Below, piece after piece: positions 26,902 through 36,005 of a DNA stretch of 64,000 bases. The notes under the pieces are model-generated. The model was not told the origin of the DNA. It worked only from the letters and a program-made list of their open reading frames with translations, and did not search any database. Each line of letters starts with the position of its first letter. The first letter of the stretch is position 1. The position numbers and the translations under genes were made by a program. The stretch is from Levilactobacillus namurensis DSM 19117 (GTDB lineage Bacteria > Bacillota > Bacilli > Lactobacillales > Lactobacillaceae): assembly GCF_001434785.1 (NCBI RefSeq), contig NZ_AZDT01000010.1:108030-172029 (forward strand), read 5' to 3'.

Positions 26902-28584
26902 TCAGGCTTCCGTTAACTTAAGCCGCGCTAACCAGTGCTGCACGGCAGCCGTCTCCTGAGTTCCTCGGGCCACAATTCGGCCTGCGTCAACCACAATGAT
27001 CTGATCAGCCGCCGCAAACAGGGTTGCATCATACTGATGGGTTACTAGCGCCCACCCCGTAGGCCAGCGCGTGGTGAAGACTTGAACCAAGTCATGGGCC
27101 GTCTTAGGGTCTAACCCCGTCAAGGGTTCATCTAAAAACGAAAAATCTTTGTTTTGAAGCCACAGACGCGCCACAGCTAACCGATGCCGCTCACCACCCG
27201 ATAACCGGGTCCCCTGCCGGCTAATGGCTTGCTGGACCCCTTCAGGCGTTGCCCAGCGATCGAGACCCACTAACCGTAGGGCCGCTTGAAGTCGTGGTTC
27301 AGCCACCTCCTGGTACAGACTCAAGTTGTTCGCAATCGTATCATCGAAGAGCGCGACCTCTTGCGTCAAGAGTCCCAAGCGCTGAGCCACGGACGTTGCT
27401 GAATACTCTTCCAGATTGTGCTGATTAAGCTGTATGGTCCCCGCTATCGACAGTCCCGGAGAAAGTGGTAAGTTCAACAACGTTGACTTACCGCTCCCGC
27501 TCTTGCCAACAATAACGTAATGCTGTTGGGCCTGCAAGGTTAGGCTGACACCCTGTAAAATCGACACATCTTTCGAGGCATAACCCACCTGATTAAAAGC
27601 TATCTGGGTAAGTGGTGCCAGCTGCCGTTGGGACGCGTTTGACGGGGTCACTGCCAAACGCGCTTCAAGCTCACGTGCCGCTGTACGCCCCCCCACCAGA
27701 TCTCCTAACAATCCGGAAGCCGACTGAATGGGCTCCGAGATAAAAATCATCAATTGGGAGAAGGCTACCAACTGTCCCAACGTAATCGTCTGCCGCACCA
27801 CAAAGTAAATTCCGCCAACCCAGGTCCCCAAGTACAACACATTATCCAAGAGCTGGCTGACCCCGCTAACGGTCTTGCGTGTCCACTGATCTTGATTTTG
27901 AACGCGCCACAGCCGTTGACTTTGATGATTAAATAGCCGTTGTAATTGTCGTTGAACATTAAAAATTTGAATCGTACGCAATCCCTGCGTTGCATCCTGT
28001 AACCGTTGCGTCACCGCTTGATTTTGTTGGAGTACGGCTTGCTTCCGCCGTTGTAAGCGACGCCGTTGAAGAAACGGCACCCCCAATCCCGGCAAGCATA
28101 ATGCCAAGATCAATAAGCTCAGCCAGGGCTGAATCATCACCGACATGCCCACGGCAATTAAGAATTGCCATAACGCCCGGTACACGTTGACGCTCCCCTG
28201 CAGGTATTCTTGCCGAATGATGGGTAACGTAGTCGTAAAGTCATTATAGTAGGTCGTCGTTAGCGCTTGGGTATCCCGGCCAACACCGGTCGGTTGGCGG
28301 AACAGTGCCCCTAACAGATCTTGGCGAAGACCAGCCATCATACGATTCAGCGTCGTTTGTGTCAGGTACTGACAGCCGAAAAACATCCCCGCGTCCACTA
28401 AAATATAGCCACCCACAATAGCCACCAACCCGCCATAGGATATTGAACTGTGACCCGTCGCTGCATCCGTCATCAGCTGTAACAACGCGGCAACCGCAAT
28501 TTCAATCGCACTAGCAATCGGTATCAGGAGCAATAACCAGCCTACCGAATACCGAGCATAGTGCCAATAGCGCCGAACCAGCAC
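26902..28584 (-). CDS. ABC transporter half-molecule (permease plus ATPase)
   Basis: A 560-residue exporter-type protein with six transmembrane helices in the first 300 residues and a nucleotide-binding domain. Walker A is VGKSGSGKSTLL, the signature is LSGGERHRLAVARL, Walker B is FSFLDEPLTGLD and the switch His is in VTHQ. I chose GTG 28584 since GGAGGTG lies six bases upstream; the ATG five codons earlier overlaps it. No partner half-transporter is adjacent, so it probably works as a homodimer. Substrate unknown; a peptide, lipid or drug exporter is possible. The upstream 90 bases are unusually A/T-rich. Confidence 0.9.
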   Translation of the reverse strand: MLVRRYWHYARYSVGWLLLLIPIASAIEIAVAALLQLMTDAATGHSSISYGGLVAIVGGYILVDAGMFFGCQYLTQTTLNRMMAGLRQDLLGALFRQPTGVGRDTQALTTTYYNDFTTTLPIIRQEYLQGSVNVYRALWQFLIAVGMSVMIQPWLSLLILALCLPGLGVPFLQRRRLQRRKQAVLQQNQAVTQRLQDATQGLRTIQIFNVQRQLQRLFNHQSQRLWRVQNQDQWTRKTVSGVSQLLDNVLYLGTWVGGIYFVVRQTITLGQLVAFSQLMIFISEPIQSASGLLGDLVGGRTAARELEARLAVTPSNASQRQLAPLTQIAFNQVGYASKDVSILQGVSLTLQAQQHYVIVGKSGSGKSTLLNLPLSPGLSIAGTIQLNQHNLEEYSATSVAQRLGLLTQEVALFDDTIANNLSLYQEVAEPRLQAALRLVGLDRWATPEGVQQAISRQGTRLSGGERHRLAVARLWLQNKDFSFLDEPLTGLDPKTAHDLVQVFTTRWPTGWALVTHQYDATLFAAADQIIVVDAGRIVARGTQETAAVQHWLARLKLTEA

Positions 28585-28672
28585 GTTTTCCACCTCCATA
28601 ATTAATAAATAATAATCGTTTTATAATCATATTTTAATTTATCATTTATCAACACACAAGTGAAATTAGGGT

Positions 28673-28716
28673 ACAAAAAAACTCCCAGAAGCCGCGGACT
28701 TCATAGGAGTTTTTTC
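28673..28716 (-). terminator. Terminator after rpmF
   Basis: On the minus strand AAAAAACTCC-type and GGAGTTTTTT arms close a loop with an inner G/C pair set, ending the yqeG-rpmF operon. Confidence 0.82.
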
Positions 28717-28724
28717 ATTTAGGT

Positions 28725-28913
28725 TTAGTTGTTTGCAGTTGCCTTTGCAACGACCTGACGGCCATCGTAGAAGCCACAGCTAGGGCAAACCATGTGTGAC
28801 TTACGCAGTTCACCACAGTTTGGGCATGGCGTCAAACCAGGGACATTCAACTTAATGTGACCCCGACGCATGCGCTTTTTCGTCTTAGACGTTTTCCGTG
28901 CTGGTACAGCCAA
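28725..28913 (-). CDS. rpmF: 50S ribosomal protein L32
   Basis: A 62-residue protein beginning (M)[18 protein letters not shown], typical of L32, with a zinc ribbon [18 protein letters not shown] of two CxxC pairs. The start is TTG 28913, with GGAGG at 8 bases; a GTG three codons earlier overlaps that site. It follows yceD, the near-universal partner of rpmF. Confidence 0.96.
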   Translation of the reverse strand: MAVPARKTSKTKKRMRRGHIKLNVPGLTPCPNCGELRKSHMVCPSCGFYDGRQVVAKATANN

Positions 28914-28976
28914 AGAAAACACCTCCTTTAATTAAAATTATCCACTAGTGAAAAAATTTTAAGGCTCACAAAGTGA

Positions 28977-29528
28977 CTACTTATCATCCTGATCAGGGAA
29001 GAAGTCCTTTAACTTTGCAAGACGTGGATCAACTGATTGATTTTCTGCCTCGACTTTATCTAAGTCGGCCTCACGCACAACCTGCCAATCTTGCCCTTCT
29101 GGCATTGCGGCACCTTGTTGTTCGGCATCAGACAGAATGTGCATCGGAATTTGCAAGATGATGTTATCCCCAACGGCTTTATCAAAATCAATCAAGTCGT
29201 CCGGAACCACCATCACAACGTCGGTCTTCTCAAACCGTTGCGTTGCCGCAGCATCCGAAACGTAGTACTCCGTCATCCTAAAATCGACGGGTAAATCCAC
29301 CGGCGTCAAAGACCGACTTGACGGAACCGTCAAATCCGCTTTGACCCGGGCATCCACCGCAACGTCACCGTTCACGACGGAAACCATCCCTTGAACCTTA
29401 ACGGGACTGAGATCTAAGACCTCTTCCCCATACCGATCCATCAGATCCGCCTTCAAATCCAGCGTCTCCTCAAACTGTAAGGGGTCATTCCGGTGGTTCT
29501 TGCGTAACTCGGTCAACGACCATTTCAT
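28977..29528 (-). CDS. yceD: YceD family protein (DUF177), 23S rRNA accumulation factor
   Basis: A 183-residue acidic protein. The family core is VQGMVSVVNGDVAVDARVKADLTVPSSRSL split over residues 44-74, then LTPVDLPVDFRMTEYYV; the C-terminus is highly acidic. YceD homologues are needed for 23S rRNA accumulation in bacteria and plants, and the gene is normally next to rpmF as here. It lacks the CxxC seen in some members. Start ATG 29528 follows GGAGGAAT. Confidence 0.92.
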   Translation of the reverse strand: MKWSLTELRKNHRNDPLQFEETLDLKADLMDRYGEEVLDLSPVKVQGMVSVVNGDVAVDARVKADLTVPSSRSLTPVDLPVDFRMTEYYVSDAAATQRFEKTDVVMVVPDDLIDFDKAVGDNIILQIPMHILSDAEQQGAAMPEGQDWQVVREADLDKVEAENQSVDPRLAKLKDFFPDQDDK

Positions 29529-29580
29529 CGTTATTCCTCCAATGCAACGTGATAAATTATACCTGTCAAGCGAAATGATG

Positions 29581-30750
29581 TCAAGGTAATTTCCTTGATA
29601 GTCTTTGAGAATCGGGAAACATCACGGGAATGCGGCCATCGTCCTGGGCAACGCCAGTCACCAGAGACCGTACCAGGCCCGCCCGGTTGTCCAAAGCTCC
29701 CAGCTTCTGCTGCCACTCCCGGTCTGCTCGACTGACCAGCGGCAAAGCCACGTGTTTCTTAATCTGGTGCAGATACTGGCGTCCCACCGCATTATACCCT
29801 AAAACGCGAAGGTACTGGGGACCGGCTAACATTTCCGCAGGCTTGGTCTGCAAGAGCACCGATGTGGCCTGCCGCTGTAGTCGCGTATAAGTGTACCGTT
29901 TGGTCTTGACCGCGTGCATAAACGCCGCAAAACTCGTCGCGGGCAACGCCGCCTTCTTCAAGCGGTACTCTACGCCCTCACGCATCTGGTACAGGGCTCC
30001 CAGGTCCGTTACGGCACTACTGATCAGTTGGTACCGTAATAGGGGCCAGAAGTCCTCCCAACTGGTCAACTGGGTCGTCTGTAACGCGGCTAGCGTGGTC
30101 TCAGGCACCACGGACCGAACGGCGTCCCAGTCATCGGCTAGCGCTGCCGTACGAATCGCCGTGGCACTCGCAAAGTGCGCCTGATCGGCAATCCGTTGGT
30201 CGTTATGCTGACTCCCCCGTCGCGGTAACGGTACTAAGCGGAGCGGACTACCAGCTTGGCGGTTCGCTAGGGCATAGAAGAAGCCCAGAATGTCATTAGC
30301 CGCATTCAACGTAATCCCCGTCTGATCCCGGAGATACCCCTGAAACAGGGTCGCGTAGGTCTGGTCGAACCGTTTAAACGTCGCCGGATTCGTGGGCAAA
30401 TGAGCCATCAGTTGCCCATAGTCTAAATCCGGATGCTCCGTCCCAAACGCTAACCACTGACACCCCAGCGCTGCTAATACCTGCACACCCCCCGCAGCAA
30501 ATAAATGCGCGGGTTGAACGGCACTGGTCGTAGGTAATTCGACCACTAGATCGACGCCGCTTACTAACGCTGCTTGGGCCCGCTGCCACTTGTCCATCAA
30601 GGCCGGTTCCCCACGCTGGACCCAGTTACCACTCATCGCCACCACGATGAGATCCGCATCCGTCTGCGTGCGCACCTGGCTCAATTGATACGCGTGTCCA
30701 TTATGAAAAGGATTATATTCGGCAATGATACCTGCCGCCCGTAACGTCAT
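29581..30750 (-). CDS. tmcAL: tRNA(Met) cytidine acetate ligase
   Basis: Activates acetate to acetyl-AMP and forms N4-acetylcytidine at the wobble position of elongator tRNA-Met (B. subtilis TmcAL/YlbM). The 389-residue protein has the nucleotidyltransferase HxGH in AEYNPFHNGHAYQL, then MSGNWVQRGEPALMDKW and VDLVVELP. It starts at ATG 30750, two bases after yqeM, so it is cotranscribed with the yqe genes and followed by yceD-rpmF. Confidence 0.94.
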   Translation of the reverse strand: MTLRAAGIIAEYNPFHNGHAYQLSQVRTQTDADLIVVAMSGNWVQRGEPALMDKWQRAQAALVSGVDLVVELPTTSAVQPAHLFAAGGVQVLAALGCQWLAFGTEHPDLDYGQLMAHLPTNPATFKRFDQTYATLFQGYLRDQTGITLNAANDILGFFYALANRQAGSPLRLVPLPRRGSQHNDQRIADQAHFASATAIRTAALADDWDAVRSVVPETTLAALQTTQLTSWEDFWPLLRYQLISSAVTDLGALYQMREGVEYRLKKAALPATSFAAFMHAVKTKRYTYTRLQRQATSVLLQTKPAEMLAGPQYLRVLGYNAVGRQYLHQIKKHVALPLVSRADREWQQKLGALDNRAGLVRSLVTGVAQDDGRIPVMFPDSQRLSRKLP

Positions 30751-30752
30751 GG

Positions 30753-31496
30753 TTAAGCCTCCCGTGTGGCCTCAAAGAACCAACGCGTGGTCTGATCATC
30801 AATGTCCCGTTCACCAAAGTCGGCGCTTACCCGCTTTAAGGTCAGTCCAGCTTGTTGAAGCGCCTGCTGATAATCAGCCAACGCGTAAGTTCGTTCATGG
30901 TGTAATTCCGTAACTTTGTGATAGGCGTCGTCGGCGACATCGTGAATAAAGAACGTTAAGTCGTGCTCAACGGCGTGTTCTTCATCTTCAATCCCGTAAC
31001 TGGTCCAGAGAAAGGCCCGGTCATCATCAACATAATTATACATATACCCCGGGTAGACGTCGTCCGTCTGATGGGGCGTGATGACGTCAAACAAGAACTT
31101 TCCGCCGATTGCCAAGTGATCATGAACCTGCGTAAAGGCCTGCGTGACCGTCGCGATATCTGGTAAGTAGCAGAACGAATCGGCAAAACAAGTCACTGTT
31201 TGATACGTGTCGATCTCACTGAGGTCGACCATGTTCCCCGCCATCAGCGGAAAGGTCACCTGGGCCTCTTCAGCGTGTTTTTCCGCCAAAGCCAGCATCT
31301 CTTCCGACAGATCTAAGCCACTCACGTCATACCCCCGCTGGGCGAGTTGAACACCTAGCCGACCGCTCCCACAGGCCAAATCCAACAAGGGCCCTTCCGT
31401 AGGTGCAACACGTGAAGCGACAAAATCCAGCCATTGTTGGTACATGGCTGGATCAAACAATTCGTCGTATAACTGGGCGAAGGATTGATAAATCAT
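30753..31496 (-). CDS. SAM-dependent methyltransferase (YqeM-like)
   Basis: A 247-residue class I methyltransferase. Motif I is LLDLACGSGRLGVQLAQRGY and the acidic post-I residue is in VSGLDLSEEML. The start ATG 31496 overlaps the rsfS stop by four bases, which decides it over an in-frame codon six positions upstream. It corresponds in position to B. subtilis yqeM. The substrate is unknown; linkage suggests RNA or a ribosome-related target. Confidence 0.9.
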   Translation of the reverse strand: MIYQSFAQLYDELFDPAMYQQWLDFVASRVAPTEGPLLDLACGSGRLGVQLAQRGYDVSGLDLSEEMLALAEKHAEEAQVTFPLMAGNMVDLSEIDTYQTVTCFADSFCYLPDIATVTQAFTQVHDHLAIGGKFLFDVITPHQTDDVYPGYMYNYVDDDRAFLWTSYGIEDEEHAVEHDLTFFIHDVADDAYHKVTELHHERTYALADYQQALQQAGLTLKRVSADFGERDIDDQTTRWFFEATREA

Positions 31497-31855
31497 GCTT
31501 CTGCTTCGACCCATTGGCTCAGGTCAACGGTTGGCGCGTCGGACCAGAGCTTTTCCAGATTGTAGTGGGACCGTTGTTCCTTCTGGAAAACGTGAACCAC
31601 AACGTCACCTAGGTCGATTAAGATCCAGTTGGCGCCATCCTTACCTTCCACGTCGCGAATCGTCACGTCGTTTTCGGCCATCTTATCAATGATTTCGTCA
31701 GCAATCGCCTTAACTTGCCGGCTAGAATTAGCTTCCATGATCAGGAAGTAGTCTGCCATCAAGCTGATTTTCTGCATATCCAATGCGGTAATGCCCTCTG
31801 CCCGCTTGCTTTCAGCGGCTTTAACTGCAATTTCTAATAATGTTTTGCTTTCCAA
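31493..31855 (-). CDS. rsfS: Ribosomal silencing factor RsfS
   Basis: Binds uL14 and blocks subunit joining in starving cells. The 120-residue protein shows the family sequence AEGITALDMQKISLMADYFLI, then SSRQVKAIADEIIDK, WILIDLGDVVVHVF and the aromatic YNLEKLWSD. The start is TTG 31855, 8 bases after AGAGGAG, and so begins (M)ESKTLLE. Flanked by yqeK and yqeM, as in Bacillus (yqeL). Confidence 0.94.
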   Translation of the reverse strand: MESKTLLEIAVKAAESKRAEGITALDMQKISLMADYFLIMEANSSRQVKAIADEIIDKMAENDVTIRDVEGKDGANWILIDLGDVVVHVFQKEQRSHYNLEKLWSDAPTVDLSQWVEAEA

Positions 31856-31869
31856 ATGATGTGCTCCTC

Positions 31870-32475
31870 TCAAATCGTCGGGTAACGCCGAATCCAGGCG
31901 TTATAGGTTTCAATAGACTTAGGGTAAACGGGTTGGTTCTTCGCCACTAAGTACGCCAACGTGTGTTGTGCTTGATAGGCTACCCCGCGGCCCAAGTCTT
32001 GTGCCGTGAGTTCCCGGGCCCGATCAACCCCGGGAAAGTCGCGGGCTGGTTCAATGAAGTCTGCCATATACACAATCTGCTCCAGCTTCGTCATGTAAAC
32101 CGCGCCGGTGGTATGGTGCCGAACCGCATTTAAGATGTCCTCATCCATGACACCCAGCTCGCGCTTAACGAACTCAGCACCCACAACGCCGTGCCAGATG
32201 GCATTGCCGTAGGTGAGCAACGCGGGATCCATGGCATAGTCGTGAATGGCCTGGATAAAGTCTTCATCCGGTCGCTGCTTCGCGTAATCATGGGTCAACC
32301 CCGCAATACTGGCTTTCTCCAAATCAACGTGGTTCGCTTGGGCTAACTGAATGGCAGTCTGCTCCACCCGTAAAACGTGTTGAAACCGCTTGGGCTTTAG
32401 CTGCTTTTCAATCTTAGCCAGCAACTCCTCCCGGGTCCCCGGAAAGAGGTGTTCCGTATACGTCATCTCAGCCAC
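31870..32475 (-). CDS. yqeK: YqeK family HD-domain Ap4A hydrolase
   Basis: A 201-residue HD-domain protein; YqeK is known as a symmetrical diadenosine tetraphosphatase. Metal ligands are in RFQHVLRVEQTA, the HD of GLTHDYAKQRP, the His of AIWHGVVGAEF and HHTTGAVYM. Start is either GTG 32475 (overlapping nadD by 8 bases) or ATG 32466. The C-terminal part (YNAWIRRYPTI) fits the family. It follows nadD as in most Firmicutes. Confidence 0.93.
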   Translation of the reverse strand: MAEMTYTEHLFPGTREELLAKIEKQLKPKRFQHVLRVEQTAIQLAQANHVDLEKASIAGLTHDYAKQRPDEDFIQAIHDYAMDPALLTYGNAIWHGVVGAEFVKRELGVMDEDILNAVRHHTTGAVYMTKLEQIVYMADFIEPARDFPGVDRARELTAQDLGRGVAYQAQHTLAYLVAKNQPVYPKSIETYNAWIRRYPTI

Positions 32476-33100
32476 GATATAACAAATGCTCCTTTATATA
32501 GAGATCCACCAAGGTCGGAACCAGATAACGAACCGACTGGCCCCGCCGAACTTGTTCCCGAACCATCGTCGAACTAATGCCAATCTGCGGCACGTCGACC
32601 CAGAGAACGGGATACGGCGACTCGTGAGTGTATCCCTGACGGCAAACGCCCACAAACTGGACCAACTTTACCAAATCATTAATCCGGTACCACTTCGGCA
32701 GGTAGGCGACCATGTCGCCGCCAATAATGAAATAATACTGATTTTCTGGATGTTGCTGGGTAAGCTGGCGCATCGTCTCATAACTATAGCTCCGGCCCCC
32801 CCGCTCAACTTCAGTTAATTCTAACGAGAATCGCGGATTATCCGCAATCGCTGCCTTGACCATGGCCACCCGGTCCTTTGCCGGAATCGTAATCTTTCGA
32901 TCAACGTGTGGCGGCTCCGCATCCGGCATGAACAAGACTTGATCTAAGCCCAACTGGGTCGCAACCTGATCCGCAATCACTAAGTGTCCTAAGTGCGGCG
33001 GATTAAAAGTTCCGCCAAGAATGCCGATTCGACGCTTCTTGGCCGTAGCCGCCATCTCCGTAGCGACTTTCGTACTCGTTCGTTCTAAGATCTTTACCAC
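32468..33100 (-). CDS. nadD: Nicotinate-nucleotide adenylyltransferase
   Basis: Makes deamido-NAD from nicotinate mononucleotide and ATP. The 210-residue protein has the nucleotidyltransferase motif GGTFNPPHLGHL and the C-terminal ISSTMVREQVRRG. An N-terminal stretch of about 20 residues precedes the core; start GTG 33100 has GGGGG ten bases upstream. Located between yhbY and yqeK, the standard order. Confidence 0.95.
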   Translation of the reverse strand: MVKILERTSTKVATEMAATAKKRRIGILGGTFNPPHLGHLVIADQVATQLGLDQVLFMPDAEPPHVDRKITIPAKDRVAMVKAAIADNPRFSLELTEVERGGRSYSYETMRQLTQQHPENQYYFIIGGDMVAYLPKWYRINDLVKLVQFVGVCRQGYTHESPYPVLWVDVPQIGISSTMVREQVRRGQSVRYLVPTLVDLYIKEHLLYRG

Positions 33101-33115
33101 GACCGCTTAGCCCCC

Positions 33116-33424
33116 TTACATGTCTTCAACCACCGTTGAATAGCGTTGATTATCCGTATCCGTTGCCGGCCGGTACAGCACTAGTACCCGTCCAATCGTT
33201 TGAACGACTTGAATGTCCGTATGGCCTTCGATGAAGTCCTTGGTCTCTGCGACCGTGGCTTCGGCACTTTGTTGCAGGTTAATCTTAATCAGTTCCCGCT
33301 TTTCCAGGGCCCCTGTCAGCTGATCTAACCACGTCTGGGTCAGCCCATTTTTGCCAACAGAAAAGATGGGCCGTAGGTTGTGGGCTTGTGCCCGTAAATA
33401 GCGTTTTTGTTTGCCTCGTAACAA
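33116..33424 (-). CDS. yhbY: Ribosome assembly RNA-binding protein YhbY
   Basis: A 102-residue CRM-domain protein that associates with pre-50S particles. The sequence starts (M)LRGKQKRYLRAQAHNLRPI, like B. subtilis YqeI, and continues IFSVGKNGLTQTW with the GxxG-type RNA-binding loop and ELIKINL. The start is TTG 33424 behind GGAGG at 8 bases; an ATG five codons earlier overlaps the site. Between yqeH and nadD. Confidence 0.94.
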   Translation of the reverse strand: MLRGKQKRYLRAQAHNLRPIFSVGKNGLTQTWLDQLTGALEKRELIKINLQQSAEATVAETKDFIEGHTDIQVVQTIGRVLVLYRPATDTDNQRYSTVVEDM

Positions 33425-33441
33425 ATTTATTTCCTCCATTA

Positions 33442-34584
33442 CTATATCATTGCGCGTCGTAACAAGACGCCAACACCCTCGGGTGCCCAGCCGGTCACAT
33501 TGACCCCTGCTGGTACTGTGATCCACCCTAAGCCTTCAAAGACTAAGTCACTCTTAGCCGTGGTCTTAAAGGTGTGGGCCACTAAGGCTGGAAAATCAGC
33601 GACGTTTTCCGGTTGCGGTGGCGTCAGAAGTTGTCCTAACTGCCGTTGCCGAAAATCATCGGCGTTCGCCAGCTTGGTCCGATGAATGTATAGGTTGTTC
33701 TCGAAATAAGCCGTGAACCCTGACTTAGGCCCCTTGTCATAATCGAAACGTGCCACACCACCTAAGAATAACGTCTGCTGGTCATTCAACTGGTAGACCT
33801 TCGGCTTAATCGGTTTCTGTGGCGTCACAATCTTGAGGTCCTTCCCCGTTAGGAAGTGGGCCATCTGTGCATTTTGAATAATCCCCGGCGTATCAACCAA
33901 GACATGGTCGTCATCTAGTGGCAACTCAATCTTGTCCAAGGTCGTCCCCGGGAACCGTGACGTGGTGATCAGGTCACGGACTCCGGTATTCTGCCGGATA
34001 ATTTGATTAATTAACGTTGACTTGCCGACGTTGGTCACGCCGACTACGTAAACGTCGCGGTTTCCCCGGTATTTGTCAATCTTGGCAAGGAGACTATCGA
34101 CCGACTGGTTGGTCTTAGCACTCAATAACGTCACGTCAATCGGCCGCAAGCCCGCTTCATTCGCCCGTTGCCGCAACCAGTCTTGCAACTTGCTGCGCTT
34201 CAACGAACTTGGCAAGAGGTCCTCTTTATTCCCGACCAGCAGAACGGGGTTGTCCCCGACAAACCGGTGCAACCCTGGAATCACACTACCGTTAAAGTCA
34301 AAGATGTCGACAACATACACGATTAGGGCATTTGCGTCTTGAATCTGCGTCAACAGGTTTAAGAAATCGTCATCGGTCAACCCGACTGGCGTAATTTCGT
34401 TATAGTTCCGTAACCGGAAGCACCGTTGGCAATAGACTTCGTTGGTTTCAATGCCCTTATCCAAGGCGGACTGAGGCGTATACCCCGGTGCCGTCTTATC
34501 CGTTGTTTGAATCATTGCGCCACACCCAATGCAACGTAACGGTTCCCCGTCCACTAAGACGGGGTCAATGTGTTTTTCGTTCAT
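33442..34584 (-). CDS. yqeH: Ribosome biogenesis GTPase YqeH
   Basis: A circularly permuted GTPase for 30S assembly. The 380-residue protein has an N-terminal treble-clef zinc finger (CIGCG, then YCQRCFRL). The G motifs are in permuted order: NKEDLLP (G4), SAKTN (G5), GVTNVGKSTLIN (G1) then DTPGII (G3). A C-terminal NTRC-like domain follows. It overlaps the end of yqeG by about 20 bases. Confidence 0.96.
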   Translation of the reverse strand: MNEKHIDPVLVDGEPLRCIGCGAMIQTTDKTAPGYTPQSALDKGIETNEVYCQRCFRLRNYNEITPVGLTDDDFLNLLTQIQDANALIVYVVDIFDFNGSVIPGLHRFVGDNPVLLVGNKEDLLPSSLKRSKLQDWLRQRANEAGLRPIDVTLLSAKTNQSVDSLLAKIDKYRGNRDVYVVGVTNVGKSTLINQIIRQNTGVRDLITTSRFPGTTLDKIELPLDDDHVLVDTPGIIQNAQMAHFLTGKDLKIVTPQKPIKPKVYQLNDQQTLFLGGVARFDYDKGPKSGFTAYFENNLYIHRTKLANADDFRQRQLGQLLTPPQPENVADFPALVAHTFKTTAKSDLVFEGLGWITVPAGVNVTGWAPEGVGVLLRRAMI

Positions 34585-35107
34585 TTAAATCCTCCTGCCA
34601 AGTTAACTCTGGATAGACGTGACGTAACCGCCACATCACGATTTTTTCTAGGAAACGGTTGCCCTTGGTGACCCAGGCGTCCGATTGAATCAACGGCTTG
34701 ACCAGTACACTACGAATGCCGCTATTGTGGGCCGCCCAGACATCCGTCAATAACTGGTCACCGACCATCACCACTTCATCGCGGCGAAGGTGCCAACGGG
34801 TCAAGGCCCGCTTGAGCCCCCACGACAACGGCTTCAGTGCACGGTGAATATACGGTAGCTTAAACGGGGCAACGGCCCGGTCCACCCGCTGGCGACTGTT
34901 GTTGGAAACCACGATCACCCGAATCCCGGCTAATTCTAATAAATTGAGCCAGTGACGTAATTCCGGCGTTCCATCCGGATTGTTCCAAGCAATCAAGGTA
35001 TTGTCCAAATCGGTCAAGACTGCTCGAATCCCTTGCGCCTTCAAATCGGCGGGGGTCAAATCATATATGTTCGTAACCATCCACGTGGGTTTAAATCCAG
35101 CAACCAT
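34565..35107 (-). CDS. yqeG: YqeG family HAD-type phosphatase
   Basis: A 180-residue HAD-superfamily enzyme. Motif I is LTDLDNTLIAW with the nucleophile Asp, motif II is VVSNNS, and the C-terminal motif is MVGDQLLTDVWAAHNSG. Family III A phosphatase; substrate unknown in bacteria, while the fungal relative dephosphorylates phosphatidylglycerophosphate. Start ATG 35107 follows GGGAGGAG. First gene of the ten-gene operon ending at rpmF. Confidence 0.94.
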   Translation of the reverse strand: MVAGFKPTWMVTNIYDLTPADLKAQGIRAVLTDLDNTLIAWNNPDGTPELRHWLNLLELAGIRVIVVSNNSRQRVDRAVAPFKLPYIHRALKPLSWGLKRALTRWHLRRDEVVMVGDQLLTDVWAAHNSGIRSVLVKPLIQSDAWVTKGNRFLEKIVMWRLRHVYPELTWQEDLNERKTH

Positions 35108-35132
35108 GCGGGTGACTCCTCCCTTCGTGCCA

Positions 35133-35147
35133 ATGCCATACTGGCAT
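35133..35147. repeat. Small hairpin in the yqeG 5' leader
   Basis: ATGCCA-TAC-TGGCAT is a perfect six-base stem inside an outer GTGC...GCAC pair (35127-35154). It lies between a TATAAT-like element (35160-35165, minus strand) and the yqeG ribosome binding site. Confidence 0.45.
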
Positions 35148-35270
35148 ATCTAGCACTTCATTATACGCAATATCTGGTTATTTTACCACCCATGGTGTTT
35201 GCGGACCGCACCACTTCCGTCTAAGACCCATGGGGCATCTTAACGGCTATCTTCTGCGACCCGCAAAAAT

Positions 35271-35306
35271 AAAAAAGGCCCCGCTGAAAGTCAGCGAAGT
35301 CTTTTC
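35271..35306 (-). terminator. Terminator after rplT
   Basis: On the minus strand AAGACTTCGCTGA and TCAGCGGGGCCTT pair with G-T wobble, followed by six T residues. Confidence 0.85.
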
Positions 35307-35317
35307 ATCGACTGAAA

Positions 35318-35677
35318 TTAAGCAGCCAATGCTTGCTTAGCTTGGTCAGCTAAAGCAGTGAAGGCAGCTGCATCGTTCACAGCTAAGTCGGCTAACATCT
35401 TCCGGTTAACATCAATGTTGGCTAACTTCAAACCGTGCATCAACTTGCTGTAGCTCAGACCGTTCATCCGGGCTGCGGCGTTGATCCGGGCAATCCAAAG
35501 CTTACGGAAGTTACGCTTCGTAGCTTTACGGTCACGGAAGGAGTATTGGTAACCCTTCCGAACTTGGTCCTTAGCAACCTTGAATAAACGGTGCTTGGAG
35601 CCCCGGTAACCCTTAGCTAACTTTAAAACTTTCTTACGACGTGCGCGTGTAACATTACCGCCTTTAACTCGTGGCAT
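35318..35677 (-). CDS. rplT: 50S ribosomal protein L20
   Basis: A 119-residue 23S rRNA-binding protein, full length. Characteristic sequence: [20 protein letters not shown], then the family signature [20 protein letters not shown]20 also represses its own operon in Firmicutes by binding the leader. Last gene of infC-rpmI-rplT. Confidence 0.97.
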   Translation of the reverse strand: MPRVKGGNVTRARRKKVLKLAKGYRGSKHRLFKVAKDQVRKGYQYSFRDRKATKRNFRKLWIARINAAARMNGLSYSKLMHGLKLANIDVNRKMLADLAVNDAAAFTALADQAKQALAA

Positions 35678-35760
35678 AATCTTTTCCTCCTAAATCAATT
35701 CAAACATTATGGGGACGATTCATCGTCCACCCGAAATTTTAACGACCGAATACCCGAGAA

Positions 35761-35955
35761 TTACTTTTGTAATAAGCTCCGGTAAGTCTTGATAGTCGTT
35801 TGATCCATCATCCGGGTCCCACGAAGGTTCCGGCGTTGCTTCTTGGTCTTACCGTGGAAACGGTGAGACGTGTAAGCATTAGCACTCTTGATACCGCCCT
35901 TAGCAGTTACTTTGAAACGCTTGGCTGCAGCGCGGTTAGTCTTCATCTTTGGCAT
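35761..35955 (-). CDS. rpmI: 50S ribosomal protein L35
   Basis: A 64-residue basic protein, standard length, beginning [20 protein letters not shown]. Start ATG 35955 follows AAGGAGG. Middle gene of infC-rpmI-rplT. Confidence 0.97.
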   Translation of the reverse strand: MPKMKTNRAAAKRFKVTAKGGIKSANAYTSHRFHGKTKKQRRNLRGTRMMDQTTIKTYRSLLQK

Positions 35956-36005
35956 AGTACGAAAAATCCTCCTTAAGTTCGTAGCCGAAGCTACACAATC
36001 AACTC

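Noticed and set aside
31493..31873. Earlier start for rsfS at 31873
   Set aside because: The AGAGGAG site lies inside that extension; TTG 31855 follows it at 8 bases.
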